DNA of 64,000 nucleotides, from the NCBI RefSeq assembly GCF_008373755.1, contig NZ_VUJV01000010.1:1-64000 (forward strand), written 5' to 3'. The notes beneath the pieces were generated by a model. The model worked only from the letters and a program-made list of their open reading frames with translations, ran no database searches and had not been told where the DNA came from. The stretch's first letter is position 1, and each line of letters starts with the position of its first letter. This document shows, in pieces, positions 24,070 to 31,405 of this stretch. The DNA is from Nocardioides humilatus (GTDB taxonomy: Bacteria; Actinomycetota; Actinomycetes; Propionibacteriales; Nocardioidaceae). The translations under genes were made by a program, and so were the position numbers.

Positions 24070-25548
24070 TCACGCCGGCGGCCCGGCTTCGGCCGCGACC
24101 TCCTCTGCCAGCGGGTTGCGGGGCACCGCCAGCACGTTCTCGAGCAGCAGCGCGACCAGCACGCCGCCGAGGAGCAAGAGCGCGACCGCGACCCGCCAGC
24201 CGAGGGCGAAGCCGTCGGTGAACGCCTCTGGCGGCAGCACCCCGTCCTCGATCTGGTGCTGGGCGTGGGTCAGCGCGATCGTCACGATCGTGGCGAGGCC
24301 GAGGGCACCACCGACCTGCTGCATGGCATTTTGCACACCGGATGCGAGCGAGGAGTCCTGACCGGTGACCTCGTGGAGCGAGGCGTTGCCGTAGGCCGGG
24401 AAGCTGATGCCCGAACCGAAGGCGAGCAGCAACATGCCCGGCAGGATCCCCGACACGTATTCGGTGTCGGTCGACACCATGCTGGTGAGCGCCAACCCGG
24501 CCGCGCAGAGCAGGAACCCGGCGGTGAGGATCGTGCGCACGCCGAGGCGCGGCATCATCGCCGTGCTGAAGCCGATGCCGGCACCGATCGTCAGACCCAG
24601 CGGGAGGTAGGACAGGCCCCCCTCGATCGGTGAGTAGCCGAGCACCTGCTGCTCGAACAGCGTCAGCAGGAAGAAGTAGGAGAAGAATCCGGCCGCGAAG
24701 AAGAGGGTCACGAAGTTGGTCACGACCCGGGTGCGGTTGCGGAAGAACGAGAGCGGGATCAACGGGTCGGTGGCCCGCGACTCGATGAACACCATCAGCG
24801 CGATGAGGACGAGGCCACCGAGGAGCGGGACGAGAACGTTGCTCGACCCCCAGCCGTGGTCGACCGCCTCGAGCAGGCCGTAGACGATCGCGATCAGACC
24901 GGCCGTGCCGGTGAAGGCGCCCGCGACATCGGGACGGTGCTGCGACTCGCGCTCCATCCGGCTCTCGGAGACCAAGCGGGGCACGACGATCAGCGCGAAC
25001 GCCGCAACGGGCAGGTTGATGTAGAAGATCCACCGCCAGTCGGCCAGCTCGGTGAGGAACCCGGAGATCACGGTGCCGCTGGTGCCGCCGAGCCCGGCGA
25101 TCCCGCCCCAGATGCCGAGCGCCTTGATGCGCTCCTGGGGGTCGGGGAACATCAACGCGATGAGGCCCAGCGACGCCGGTGCGGCGAGCGCCTCTCCCAT
25201 GCCCTGGGCGAAGCGGGCGAACACGAGCATCTCCGCGTTGACCGCGGCGCCACAGGCGGCGGACGCGGCACCGAAGAGGATCACGCCGAGGAGGAACACC
25301 TTCTTGCGGCCGATCATGTCGGCGAGACGGCCACCGAGCAGGAGCAGGCCGCCGGCCATCAGGACGTAGCCGTTGACGACCCAGGCCAGGCCCGTCTCGG
25401 AGAAGTGCAGGTCCTTCTGGATGTCGGGGAGCGCGACGTTGACCACCGTCACGTCGAGGATGAGCATGAACTGGATGAGCCCGAGGACACCGAGCGCCTT
25501 CCAGCGGCGGGGGTCCGAGGCCGTCGTCTCGACGGGGTCTGTCGTCAT
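24070..25548 (-). CDS. MFS drug:proton antiporter (DHA2 family, 14 TM)
   Basis: 492-aa inner-membrane exporter of the EmrB/QacA (DHA2) type, with about 14 hydrophobic helices. Motif C region LDVTVVNVALPDIQKDL in helix 1 and motif A GGRLADMIGRKK between helices 2 and 3 are typical. It is expected to extrude cationic or lipophilic compounds using the proton gradient; substrates cannot be predicted. No TetR or MarR regulator gene is adjacent. ATG 25548 has GGAG close upstream. Confidence 0.9.
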   Translation of the reverse strand: MTTDPVETTASDPRRWKALGVLGLIQFMLILDVTVVNVALPDIQKDLHFSETGLAWVVNGYVLMAGGLLLLGGRLADMIGRKKVFLLGVILFGAASAACGAAVNAEMLVFARFAQGMGEALAAPASLGLIALMFPDPQERIKALGIWGGIAGLGGTSGTVISGFLTELADWRWIFYINLPVAAFALIVVPRLVSESRMERESQHRPDVAGAFTGTAGLIAIVYGLLEAVDHGWGSSNVLVPLLGGLVLIALMVFIESRATDPLIPLSFFRNRTRVVTNFVTLFFAAGFFSYFFLLTLFEQQVLGYSPIEGGLSYLPLGLTIGAGIGFSTAMMPRLGVRTILTAGFLLCAAGLALTSMVSTDTEYVSGILPGMLLLAFGSGISFPAYGNASLHEVTGQDSSLASGVQNAMQQVGGALGLATIVTIALTHAQHQIEDGVLPPEAFTDGFALGWRVAVALLLLGGVLVALLLENVLAVPRNPLAEEVAAEAGPPA

Positions 25549-25593
25549 GGCTCCAGCCTTGCAGCGGCCACCGACAGTGGGTCTCGAATCGAC

Positions 25594-26373
25594 CTACTTC
25601 CGGTGAACCTTTGCACTGGCGTAGAGACACAGCGCCGCTGCGGTCGCCAGGTTGAGGCTCTCGGCGCGTCCGTAGATCGGGATCCGCACCCGGTGGTCGG
25701 CGAGCTCCAGCAGTTCGTCCGGCAGTCCGCGCGCCTCATTTCCGAACAACCAGGCGACCCGCTGTCGGAGTACGTCGTCGGCTGTGAAGAGGTCGAGTTC
25801 TCCCCCACCGTCTGCGGCGAGGACGACCCACCCGGCTTCCTGGAGACCGCGGACCGTCGCTGCGGGATCCGGATCGACGGCGAACGGGACGTGGAACAGG
25901 CTCCCCACACTTGCCCGGACGGCCTTGGGATTGTAGGGATCGACCGAGTCGCTCGTGAAGATCACGCCATGCGCTCCGGCAGCGTCTGCGGTTCGCAGGA
26001 TCGTGCCCGCGTTTCCGGGATCGCGGATCTCGTCACAGATCACGATGGGGCCGTTGGCGTCGGCGAGGTCGTCGAAGGCCTGGTCGAACATTCGGCAGAC
26101 GGCCACGACCCCCGCCGGGCTGACCGCCTCGGACAGGGACGCCAGGGCCCGCTCGTCGACGAGGGTCACGTCGACGGCAGCCAGCAGGCCGGCGTACTGC
26201 TCGGCGCCGGCGGGCGTGGCGAAAACCTCGACCACGCGATCAGGTGCCTCGAGAGCACCCTCGACGGCCTTGGGGCCGTCAGCAAGAAAGAGCCGCCGCT
26301 CGGTGCGGACCGAGCGGCGGCTCAACTTCCTTGCCTCTTTCACACGGGTGTTGCCCGCGGTCAGAGGGGTCAT
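25594..26373 (-). CDS. TrmH/SpoU-family RNA 2'-O-ribose methyltransferase
   Basis: 259-aa SAM-dependent methyltransferase of the trefoil-knot SPOUT class. Motif 1 region NAGTILRTADAAGAHGV, motif 2 WLFGNEARGLPDEL and motif 3 RIPIYGRAESLNLATAAALCLY are all present. The N-terminal substrate domain begins NTRVKEARKLSRRS. Likely target is 23S rRNA, as in the TsnR/RlmB-like subfamily; the exact nucleotide is unknown. It starts 19 nt after rplT, as the last gene of the infC operon, and its first 85 bases contain a perfect terminator-like hairpin (26290-26323). Confidence 0.88.
   Translation of the reverse strand: MTPLTAGNTRVKEARKLSRRSVRTERRLFLADGPKAVEGALEAPDRVVEVFATPAGAEQYAGLLAAVDVTLVDERALASLSEAVSPAGVVAVCRMFDQAFDDLADANGPIVICDEIRDPGNAGTILRTADAAGAHGVIFTSDSVDPYNPKAVRASVGSLFHVPFAVDPDPAATVRGLQEAGWVVLAADGGGELDLFTADDVLRQRVAWLFGNEARGLPDELLELADHRVRIPIYGRAESLNLATAAALCLYASAKVHRK
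26290..26323 (-). terminator. Terminator-like hairpin inside the trmH coding sequence
   Basis: A perfect 15-bp inverted repeat (26290-26304 with 26309-26323, 4-nt loop) is followed on the minus strand by TTTCTT. It lies ~70 nt after the rplT stop, where the ribosomal-protein operon would be expected to terminate. It also encodes trmH residues SRRSVRTERRL, a stretch that matches the family N terminus. It probably acts as an intragenic terminator or attenuator. Confidence 0.7.
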
Positions 26374-26392
26374 GCCAGGGTTGATCAGCGGA

Positions 26393-26782
26393 TCAGGCCG
26401 AAGCCTCGGCCGGGGCGTTGACGTCCTCCGGCAGGGCGGCCTTGGCCTGGGCGACGATCGCCGAGAAGGCGGCCGGGTCGTTGACGGCGAGGTCGGCGAG
26501 GATCTTGCGGTCGACCTCGATGCCGGCCAGGTTGAGGCCCTGGATGAAGCGGTTGTAGGTCAGGCCCTCCGCGCGAGCGGCGGCGTTGATCCGCTGGATC
26601 CACAGACGGCGGAAGTTGCCCTTGTTCTTCTTCCGGTCGTTGTAGCTGTAGACCAGCGAGTGGGTGACCTGCTCCTTGGCCTTGCGGTAGAGGCGCGAGC
26701 GCTGGCCGCGGTAGCCGCTGGCGCGCTCGAGGGTGGTCCGGCGCTTCTTCTGCGCGTTTACCGCGCGCTTGACGCGTGCCAT
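26393..26782 (-). CDS. rplT: 50S ribosomal protein L20
   Basis: 129-aa early-assembly protein of the large subunit that binds 23S rRNA. The basic N terminus [15 protein letters not shown] and the core [16 protein letters not shown] are characteristic. AAGGAG lies 8 nt before the ATG. Third gene of infC-rpmI-rplT; in other bacteria L20 or IF3 autoregulates this operon. Confidence 0.97.
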   Translation of the reverse strand: MARVKRAVNAQKKRRTTLERASGYRGQRSRLYRKAKEQVTHSLVYSYNDRKKNKGNFRRLWIQRINAAARAEGLTYNRFIQGLNLAGIEVDRKILADLAVNDPAAFSAIVAQAKAALPEDVNAPAEASA

Positions 26783-26799
26783 CTTCTAACTCCTTGTTT

Positions 26800-26819
26800 C
26801 AGTGCTCAGTGCTCAGTGG
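26800..26819. repeat. Short tandem repeat (CAGTGCT)
   Basis: Two full copies and one partial copy of the 7-bp unit CAGTGCT lie in the 47-nt gap between rpmI and rplT. No function is evident; the repeat is absent elsewhere as far as I noticed. Confidence 0.6.
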
Positions 26820-26829
26820 CGAGTGCCGG

Positions 26830-27024
26830 TCAGAGACCGAGCATCTTCTTCGCGCGCGGGACGTCGTTCTTGGCGACCTCGACGGTGCCGGTCAGGCGGC
26901 GGGTGACCTTCGAGGCCTTCTTCTCCAGGTTGTGGCGCTTGCCGGCCTTCTCCCGCAGGATCTTGCCGCTGCCGGTCACCTTGAACCGCTTGCTGGCACC
27001 GGAGTGCGTCTTGTTCTTCGGCAT
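26830..27024 (-). CDS. rpmI: 50S ribosomal protein L35
   Basis: 64-aa basic protein of the large subunit with the typical [20 protein letters not shown] start and KRHNLEKK core. It lies between infC (19-nt gap) and rplT in the conserved infC-rpmI-rplT order. No strong Shine-Dalgarno is visible; AGAGAGA is the best candidate. Confidence 0.97.
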   Translation of the reverse strand: MPKNKTHSGASKRFKVTGSGKILREKAGKRHNLEKKASKVTRRLTGTVEVAKNDVPRAKKMLGL

Positions 27025-27043
27025 CTCTTCGCTATCTCTCTAC

Positions 27044-27724
27044 TTACAGGTCGATGTCGGGGTCGAGCGCCTCGTTGGCGCGCTTCGGCTTCTTCTGGTC
27101 CGGCGAAGCCGGCTGGTGGGCGACGCGCTCGGCGTGCTCGGCTGCCTTCTCGGCATCCCGCTCGGCGGCGGCCTCCTGCTTGGCGGCCTTCACCTCCAGC
27201 TTGGCGTCAGCCTTCTTCTTGTTCGGGCCCAGCACCATGATCATGTTGCGGCCGTCCTGCTTGGGCGAGGACTCCACGAAGCCCAGCTCCGAGACGTCCT
27301 CGGCCAGCTTCTGCAGCAGGCGGAAACCCAGCTCGGGGCGGTGCTGCTCGCGACCGCGGAACATGATCGTGATCTTGACCTTGTCGCCGGCCTTGAGGAA
27401 CCGCACGACGTGACCCTTCTTGGTCTCGTAGTCGTGCTGGTCGATCTTCGGCCGCAGCTTCATCTCTTTGATGATGACGTTGGTCTGGTTCCGTCGTGCC
27501 TCACGGGCCTTCTGGGCGTTCTCGTACTTGAACTTCCCGTAGTCCATGAGCTTGCAGACGGGCGGCTTGCCCATCGGAGCGATCTCGACGAGGTCCAAGT
27601 CGGCTTCTTGCGCCAGCTTGAGAGCCTGGTCCGTCGGGACGATGCCCACGGTCTCGCCGTTGGGTCCCACGAGTCGGACCTCGGGTACCCGGATCCGCTC
27701 GTTGATACGCAGCTCGGTGCTGAT
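27044..27724 (-). CDS. infC: Translation initiation factor IF-3, probable AUC start
   Basis: 226-aa factor that binds the 30S subunit, prevents premature 50S joining and checks initiator tRNA and start codon. N domain ([19 protein letters not shown]...), linker ([18 protein letters not shown]) and C domain ([18 protein letters not shown]) are complete, with an Ala/Lys/Glu-rich tail. Homology begins at ISTELRINE, whose first codon is ATC (27722-27724), with GGAGG 4 nt upstream. The only upstream ATG/GTG-type start in frame, the GTG at 27823, would read through the attenuator hairpin. Rare AUU/AUC starts in infC permit autoregulation by IF3 in E. coli; the same is inferred here. Confidence 0.9.
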   Translation of the reverse strand: MSTELRINERIRVPEVRLVGPNGETVGIVPTDQALKLAQEADLDLVEIAPMGKPPVCKLMDYGKFKYENAQKAREARRNQTNVIIKEMKLRPKIDQHDYETKKGHVVRFLKAGDKVKITIMFRGREQHRPELGFRLLQKLAEDVSELGFVESSPKQDGRNMIMVLGPNKKKADAKLEVKAAKQEAAAERDAEKAAEHAERVAHQPASPDQKKPKRANEALDPDIDL

Positions 27725-28035
27725 GTGTCCTCCAGTGTCGTTGGTGTCAGTCGCTGTTGTGCTTCTCGGGATCTGTCCTGAAAAGCACGAACGGCTCCCG
27801 CTCATCAAGCGGAAGCCAGTCACGACACCTTCACCGCACGCTCACGCGCACGACCTGGTCTCTGGAACCGGACCCGACGATCTTCTCCCCAAAATCTGGC
27901 GGGGCTTGGGCGATCGATGCGGGTGGGAGAAGATGTCTTGCCTGATCTCCGCTTGTGGACCTGTCACCCCATTGCTGTGATGACAGATCGGTCAACGGGG
28001 AATGCTACCCGAATCATTCCGGGACCGCAGAATCC
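27725..28035 (-). promoter_or_regulatory. Long 5' leader and promoter region of infC
   Basis: 311 nt without a convincing gene. On the minus strand it contains a possible -35 TTGACC (27990-27995) with a poor TGGGGT -10, a weak hairpin at 27961-27986 (CTGTCA and TGACAG arms), and the attenuator-like hairpin listed separately. Long infC leaders are common in bacteria. I see no clear terminator for the upstream SHOCT gene, so read-through from it is possible. Confidence 0.45.
27780..27817 (-). terminator. Attenuator-like hairpin in the infC leader
   Basis: On the minus strand GGCTTCCGCT (27808-27817), loop TGATG, AGCGGGAGCC (27793-27802) forms a 10-bp stem with one G-U pair. It is followed by GTTCGTGCTTTTC, a modest U-rich tail, about 70 nt before the AUC start. 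It may stop part of the transcripts entering infC-rpmI-rplT. Confidence 0.5.
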
Positions 28036-28917
28036 TCAGCCGCCCAAGAGCTCGCGCTTGGCGATGGCGAACTCCTCGTCGGTCAGCTGGCCCTTCTCAT
28101 GGAGGTCGGCGAGCTGCTGGAGCGCCGCCGTCACGTCGCGCCCGCCTGCGGACGTCGAGGTCGAGGCCGGGCGCGACGGCTCCGGTCGATAGGGCGCGTA
28201 CGACGGTCGGGAGCCGGTGCCCTTCCAGCTGGTGAACCGCCAGGTGGTCCGGCCCGACGCCGACCCCCGCCCCGTCGCGGGCGCGGCCACGGGCGCGACC
28301 TGCGGCGTGGGCCCCCGTCCACGTCCGGCCTCGGCAGCCTCCATCCGTTGCGGCTTCGCCGGATCGACGACGACGCGGAACGACTCACCCGGGTCGGGGA
28401 CGTCCCCGATCATGAAGAGATCGGAGTAGGAGGCCTCGTAGGGCGCCGCCCCGTCGTCCCGTTCGATCCGGACCCGGAGCTTGCGCTTGATGTAGACGTT
28501 GTTGACGACCACGTTCATCAGCGGCTTCTTGACCTCGAGCACCACAGCGGTGGCCCGGATTCCGTCACGCTGGAGACCGGCGGAGCTGGTCACCTTGTAG
28601 TCGATAACGAGCGCGATGAGGACCGCCGTCAGCACCAGGGCGATCTCCGCCGCGACATTCTCGAACGCCCAGTCGATGCCGAAGGGCAGCAGCGACACGG
28701 CGAACCACAGGACCATCGAGAGCGTCACGCCCTTCAGCTGGCGCGACAGGACCATGAAGAGGAGGAGCTGGACGACGAAGCCGACGATCCAGAGCGCGAG
28801 GACAGCGCCACTCGGCTCGCGCGCCTGGTCAGGCAGGAAGATCGCGACGGTGACGCCAGGGACGACCGTCGCGCACCACCAGCCGATCAGCAGCAGGCGC
28901 ATCCTGGTCGGGTCCAT
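28036..28917 (-). CDS. Four-helix membrane protein with C-terminal SHOCT domain
   Basis: 293 aa, function unknown. Four hydrophobic helices (roughly 7-27, 37-58, 68-84 and 88-107) are followed by a cytoplasmic beta-rich domain (~115-200), an Arg/Pro/Ala/Gly-rich linker, and a C-terminal SHOCT motif (LADLHEKGQLTDEEFAIAKRELL), the short oligomerisation helix pair common in bacterial membrane proteins. Upstream of infC but separated by a long leader; ATG 28917, 19 nt after the SseB-like gene. Confidence 0.75.
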   Translation of the reverse strand: MDPTRMRLLLIGWWCATVVPGVTVAIFLPDQAREPSGAVLALWIVGFVVQLLLFMVLSRQLKGVTLSMVLWFAVSLLPFGIDWAFENVAAEIALVLTAVLIALVIDYKVTSSAGLQRDGIRATAVVLEVKKPLMNVVVNNVYIKRKLRVRIERDDGAAPYEASYSDLFMIGDVPDPGESFRVVVDPAKPQRMEAAEAGRGRGPTPQVAPVAAPATGRGSASGRTTWRFTSWKGTGSRPSYAPYRPEPSRPASTSTSAGGRDVTAALQQLADLHEKGQLTDEEFAIAKRELLGG

Positions 28918-28936
28918 AGCGGGATCGTGCCGTTGT

Positions 28937-29476
28937 TCAGCCGCCGCTGCCAGACCCTGCCGGAGGGTTTCCGAGCCAGGCCCAACCCCCGTCGGCCACC
29001 TGCACCGGCTGCCAGCCGGCAGCCAGTCGCTGGAGATCGTCCCCCGCCACCGTCAGCGAGTGGGGGCTGCCGACGTCGACCACGAGTGCGTCGGCGCCTT
29101 CTTGCACAGCGGTCGCCGCGGCCAGGGCGGTCGCGACCGGCACCGGGCGCGCCTCGGCGTCCCACGCGCGCATTGCGTCGGTCCCGGAGAAAGCGAGCAG
29201 TGCCTGGCGACCGTCGGGCGCCGTCAGCAGCACGGTCGCCATGTCGCTGGCCTTGTCGTGGGCCAGCCCGGCCTCGTCGTAGTCGACCTCGCCGAGGAGA
29301 GCGACCACCGGCACCAGCAACCGGGCCGCCGCCAGCGACGCGAGCACCGCCGGGTAGACGACCGCCCCGTCGGCGTACTGCTGGAGGGCGGCGAGCAACG
29401 CGGCGTCGGCCGCGCCGTCGTCATCGACGTACGGCGATCCCTGGATCAGGCGTTGCTGGGGGTGCTCCTCGGTCAC
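28937..29476 (-). CDS. SseB-family protein
   Basis: 179-aa cytosolic protein resembling the SseB N-terminal domain family: AALQQYADGAVVYPAVLASLAAARLLVPVV, then VLLTAPDGRQALLAFSGTDAMRAW, the usual core of these proteins. Biochemical role unknown. GTG 29476 is chosen because GACAAT lies 6 nt upstream and homology begins soon after; the frame upstream to 29746 is antisense to the next gene. Divergent from the PLP-enzyme gene with a 67-nt gap. Confidence 0.78.
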   Translation of the reverse strand: MTEEHPQQRLIQGSPYVDDDGAADAALLAALQQYADGAVVYPAVLASLAAARLLVPVVALLGEVDYDEAGLAHDKASDMATVLLTAPDGRQALLAFSGTDAMRAWDAEARPVPVATALAAATAVQEGADALVVDVGSPHSLTVAGDDLQRLAAGWQPVQVADGGWAWLGNPPAGSGSGG

Positions 29477-29543
29477 GTGCCCATTGTCGCCGTGGCCGTG
29501 TCGCGAACCGACATCGACGTCACCTGCGTGAAACGATGACCGG

Positions 29544-30773
29544 ATGTCGACCGACTCGATCTCTCGGAACCGCCTGGCGGCGCGCCTGGACGCCGCCGTG
29601 CGGTCGCACGGCGAGTCGCTGTCGACACCGGTCTTCGTCGTCGACGTCGACGCGTTCGACGCCAACGCCACCGACCTCGTGAAGCGCGCCGCAGGCAAAC
29701 CCGTCCGCGTGGCGTCGAAGTCAGTCCGGGTGCCGGAGCTGATCAAGCGCGCCCTCAGCCACGACGGCTTCCGAGGCGTGCACGCCTACACGCTCGCCGA
29801 GGCGCTGTGGCTCGAGGAGAACGGCGTCGTCGACGGTGAGGTCGACGACATCCTCGTCGCCTACCCGAGCGTCGACCGCGCGGCGTTGAGCCGGTTGGTC
29901 GCCTCGCCCCGCGCTGCCTCGCGCATCACCTTGATGATCGACGACGTCGCCCATCTCGACGTCGTCGACTCCGTGCGCGCCTCGACAGCAGTGCCGGTCC
30001 GGGTCGCCATCGACGTGGATGCGGGCCTGGTCGTCGGCGGTCGCCACGTCGGACCGAAGCGCTCGCCGCTCTACGACGCCGCTGACGTGGTGGCCCTCGC
30101 GCGCACGGTCATCGCCCGTCCGGGCTTCCAGCTCGCCGGGGTCATGACCTACGAGGGTCAGGTCGCCGGGGTGCCCGACGCGGTGCCGCACCAGCGCGCG
30201 AAGTCGATGGTCGTCCGCCGGCTGAAGGACGCCTCGGTCGCCCAGCTCCGGGCCCGTCGCGCCGAGATCGCGGCGGCCCTTCGCGAGGTCACCGACCTTG
30301 CCCTGTGGAACGCCGGCGGCTCGGGCTCGCTGGAGTCGTCCGCGGCCGACCCCGAGGTCACCGAGGTGACCGCCGGCTCGGGGCTGCTCGTCCCCACGCT
30401 GTTCGACCACTACCAGGCGTTCCAGCCTCGTCCTGCCTCGTTCTTCGGGCTCCCTGTGACCCGGCGCCCCTCCGCGGACATCGCTACGGTGCACGGCGGC
30501 GGCTTCGTCGCGAGCGGTACTGCGGGCAGCGACCGGCTCCCCTCGCCGTGGGCGCCGGCCGGGCTCCACGTGACCGGCATGGAAGGCGCGGGCGAGGTCC
30601 AGACACCCCTGACCGGCCACCCCGCCGCACTCCTGCGCGTCGGCGACCTGGTGTGGTTCCGGCACGCCAAGTCGGGCGAGCCCTTCGAGCACACCGACCG
30701 CGTGCACCTGCTGTCGGGCGACACCTTCGTCGACACCGTGGCGACCTACCGGGGACATGGTCTCGTCTTCTGA
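29544..30773 (+). CDS. Alanine-racemase-fold PLP enzyme (D-threonine aldolase / amino-acid deaminase-like)
   Basis: 409-aa fold type III PLP protein. The PLP Lys is in RVASKSVRVPELI (residue ~53), followed by a TIM-barrel with HAYTLAEALWL and LAGVMTYEGQVAG. The C-terminal D-serine dehydratase-like domain carries HGGGFVASG and GDLVWFRHAKSGEPFEHTDRV, where the His and the acidic residues may bind a metal. Such enzymes act on D-threonine, D-serine or related amino acids; which one is not readable. An AACGAT box 6 nt before the ATG suggests a leaderless mRNA. It overlaps the next gene by 17 nt. Confidence 0.8.
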   Translation: MSTDSISRNRLAARLDAAVRSHGESLSTPVFVVDVDAFDANATDLVKRAAGKPVRVASKSVRVPELIKRALSHDGFRGVHAYTLAEALWLEENGVVDGEVDDILVAYPSVDRAALSRLVASPRAASRITLMIDDVAHLDVVDSVRASTAVPVRVAIDVDAGLVVGGRHVGPKRSPLYDAADVVALARTVIARPGFQLAGVMTYEGQVAGVPDAVPHQRAKSMVVRRLKDASVAQLRARRAEIAAALREVTDLALWNAGGSGSLESSAADPEVTEVTAGSGLLVPTLFDHYQAFQPRPASFFGLPVTRRPSADIATVHGGGFVASGTAGSDRLPSPWAPAGLHVTGMEGAGEVQTPLTGHPAALLRVGDLVWFRHAKSGEPFEHTDRVHLLSGDTFVDTVATYRGHGLVF

Positions 30774-31365
30774 GGCGGCGCCGGGCTCCCCGGAGGAGGC
30801 GGCCCGACTGGTCCTCGCCCTGGCTGCCGAACGTGGTCCGACGCTCGGGGCGACCCGCCTGATCTCGGTCGACGGCCCCGCCGGATCGGGCAAGTCGACG
30901 CTCGCAGCAACCCTGTCCGCGCTCGACCCCGCGTCGCACGTCGTCCACATGGACGAGCTCTACGACGGCTGGACCGGTCTCGGCTCGGTCTCACGTCAGC
31001 TCAGCACGCTCGTCCGGCCGCTGGCCCTCGGCCGGCCGGGCTTCTACCGGCGCTACGACTGGTTGAAGGGGCAGTTCACGGAGACCGTCGACGTCGAGCC
31101 ACCGCCGCTGCTCGTGCTCGAGGGCGTGGGATCCGGGGCAGCAGAGCTGTCGACGATGATCACCGTGCTCGTCTGGGTGAGCGCGCCGCGCGACCTTCGT
31201 CGGGAGCGGGGTCTGGCGCGCGACGGCGAGGCGATCGCGCCCCAGTGGGACGGCTGGATGCGGCAGGAGGACGTCCACTTCGCCGACCAGCGCACAGCCG
31301 AACGGGCCGATGTGCTCGTGGACGGCACGGGCACCCGATCAGCCGAACGGATGATCCGCGACTGA
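30757..31365 (+). CDS. P-loop kinase-like ATPase (uridine kinase-like)
   Basis: 202-aa nucleoside/sugar-kinase-like protein. Walker A VDGPAGSGKSTLAA (~38-51), a substrate-side HMDELYDGW segment typical of uridine kinase-like proteins, and a hydrophobic LLVLEGVGSG strand are visible. The phosphate acceptor is unknown. Its start lies inside the 3' end of the PLP-enzyme gene, so co-expression is likely; a pathway link between the two is not evident. Confidence 0.75.
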   Translation: MVSSSEAAPGSPEEAARLVLALAAERGPTLGATRLISVDGPAGSGKSTLAATLSALDPASHVVHMDELYDGWTGLGSVSRQLSTLVRPLALGRPGFYRRYDWLKGQFTETVDVEPPPLLVLEGVGSGAAELSTMITVLVWVSAPRDLRRERGLARDGEAIAPQWDGWMRQEDVHFADQRTAERADVLVDGTGTRSAERMIRD

Positions 31366-31393
31366 GCCTGCGCCATTTCCCGCGCCGCGCCAC

Positions 31394-31399
31394 TAGCCT
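31394..31399 (+). promoter_or_regulatory. -10 box for the cyclase/ATPase gene (leaderless)
   Basis: TAGCCT ends 6 nt before the GTG at 31406, in the 40-nt gap after the kinase-like gene. Confidence 0.45.
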
Positions 31400-31405
31400 T
31401 TCCCT

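Noticed and set aside
26800-26819. Possible start of a CRISPR-like or VNTR array.
   Set aside because: Only 2.9 copies of a 7-bp unit in 20 bp, without spacers.
27725-27823. In-frame N-terminal extension of infC starting at a GTG (27823).
   Set aside because: The extension runs through the attenuator hairpin, has no Shine-Dalgarno and no family similarity; GGAGG-ACAC-ATC gives a better start.
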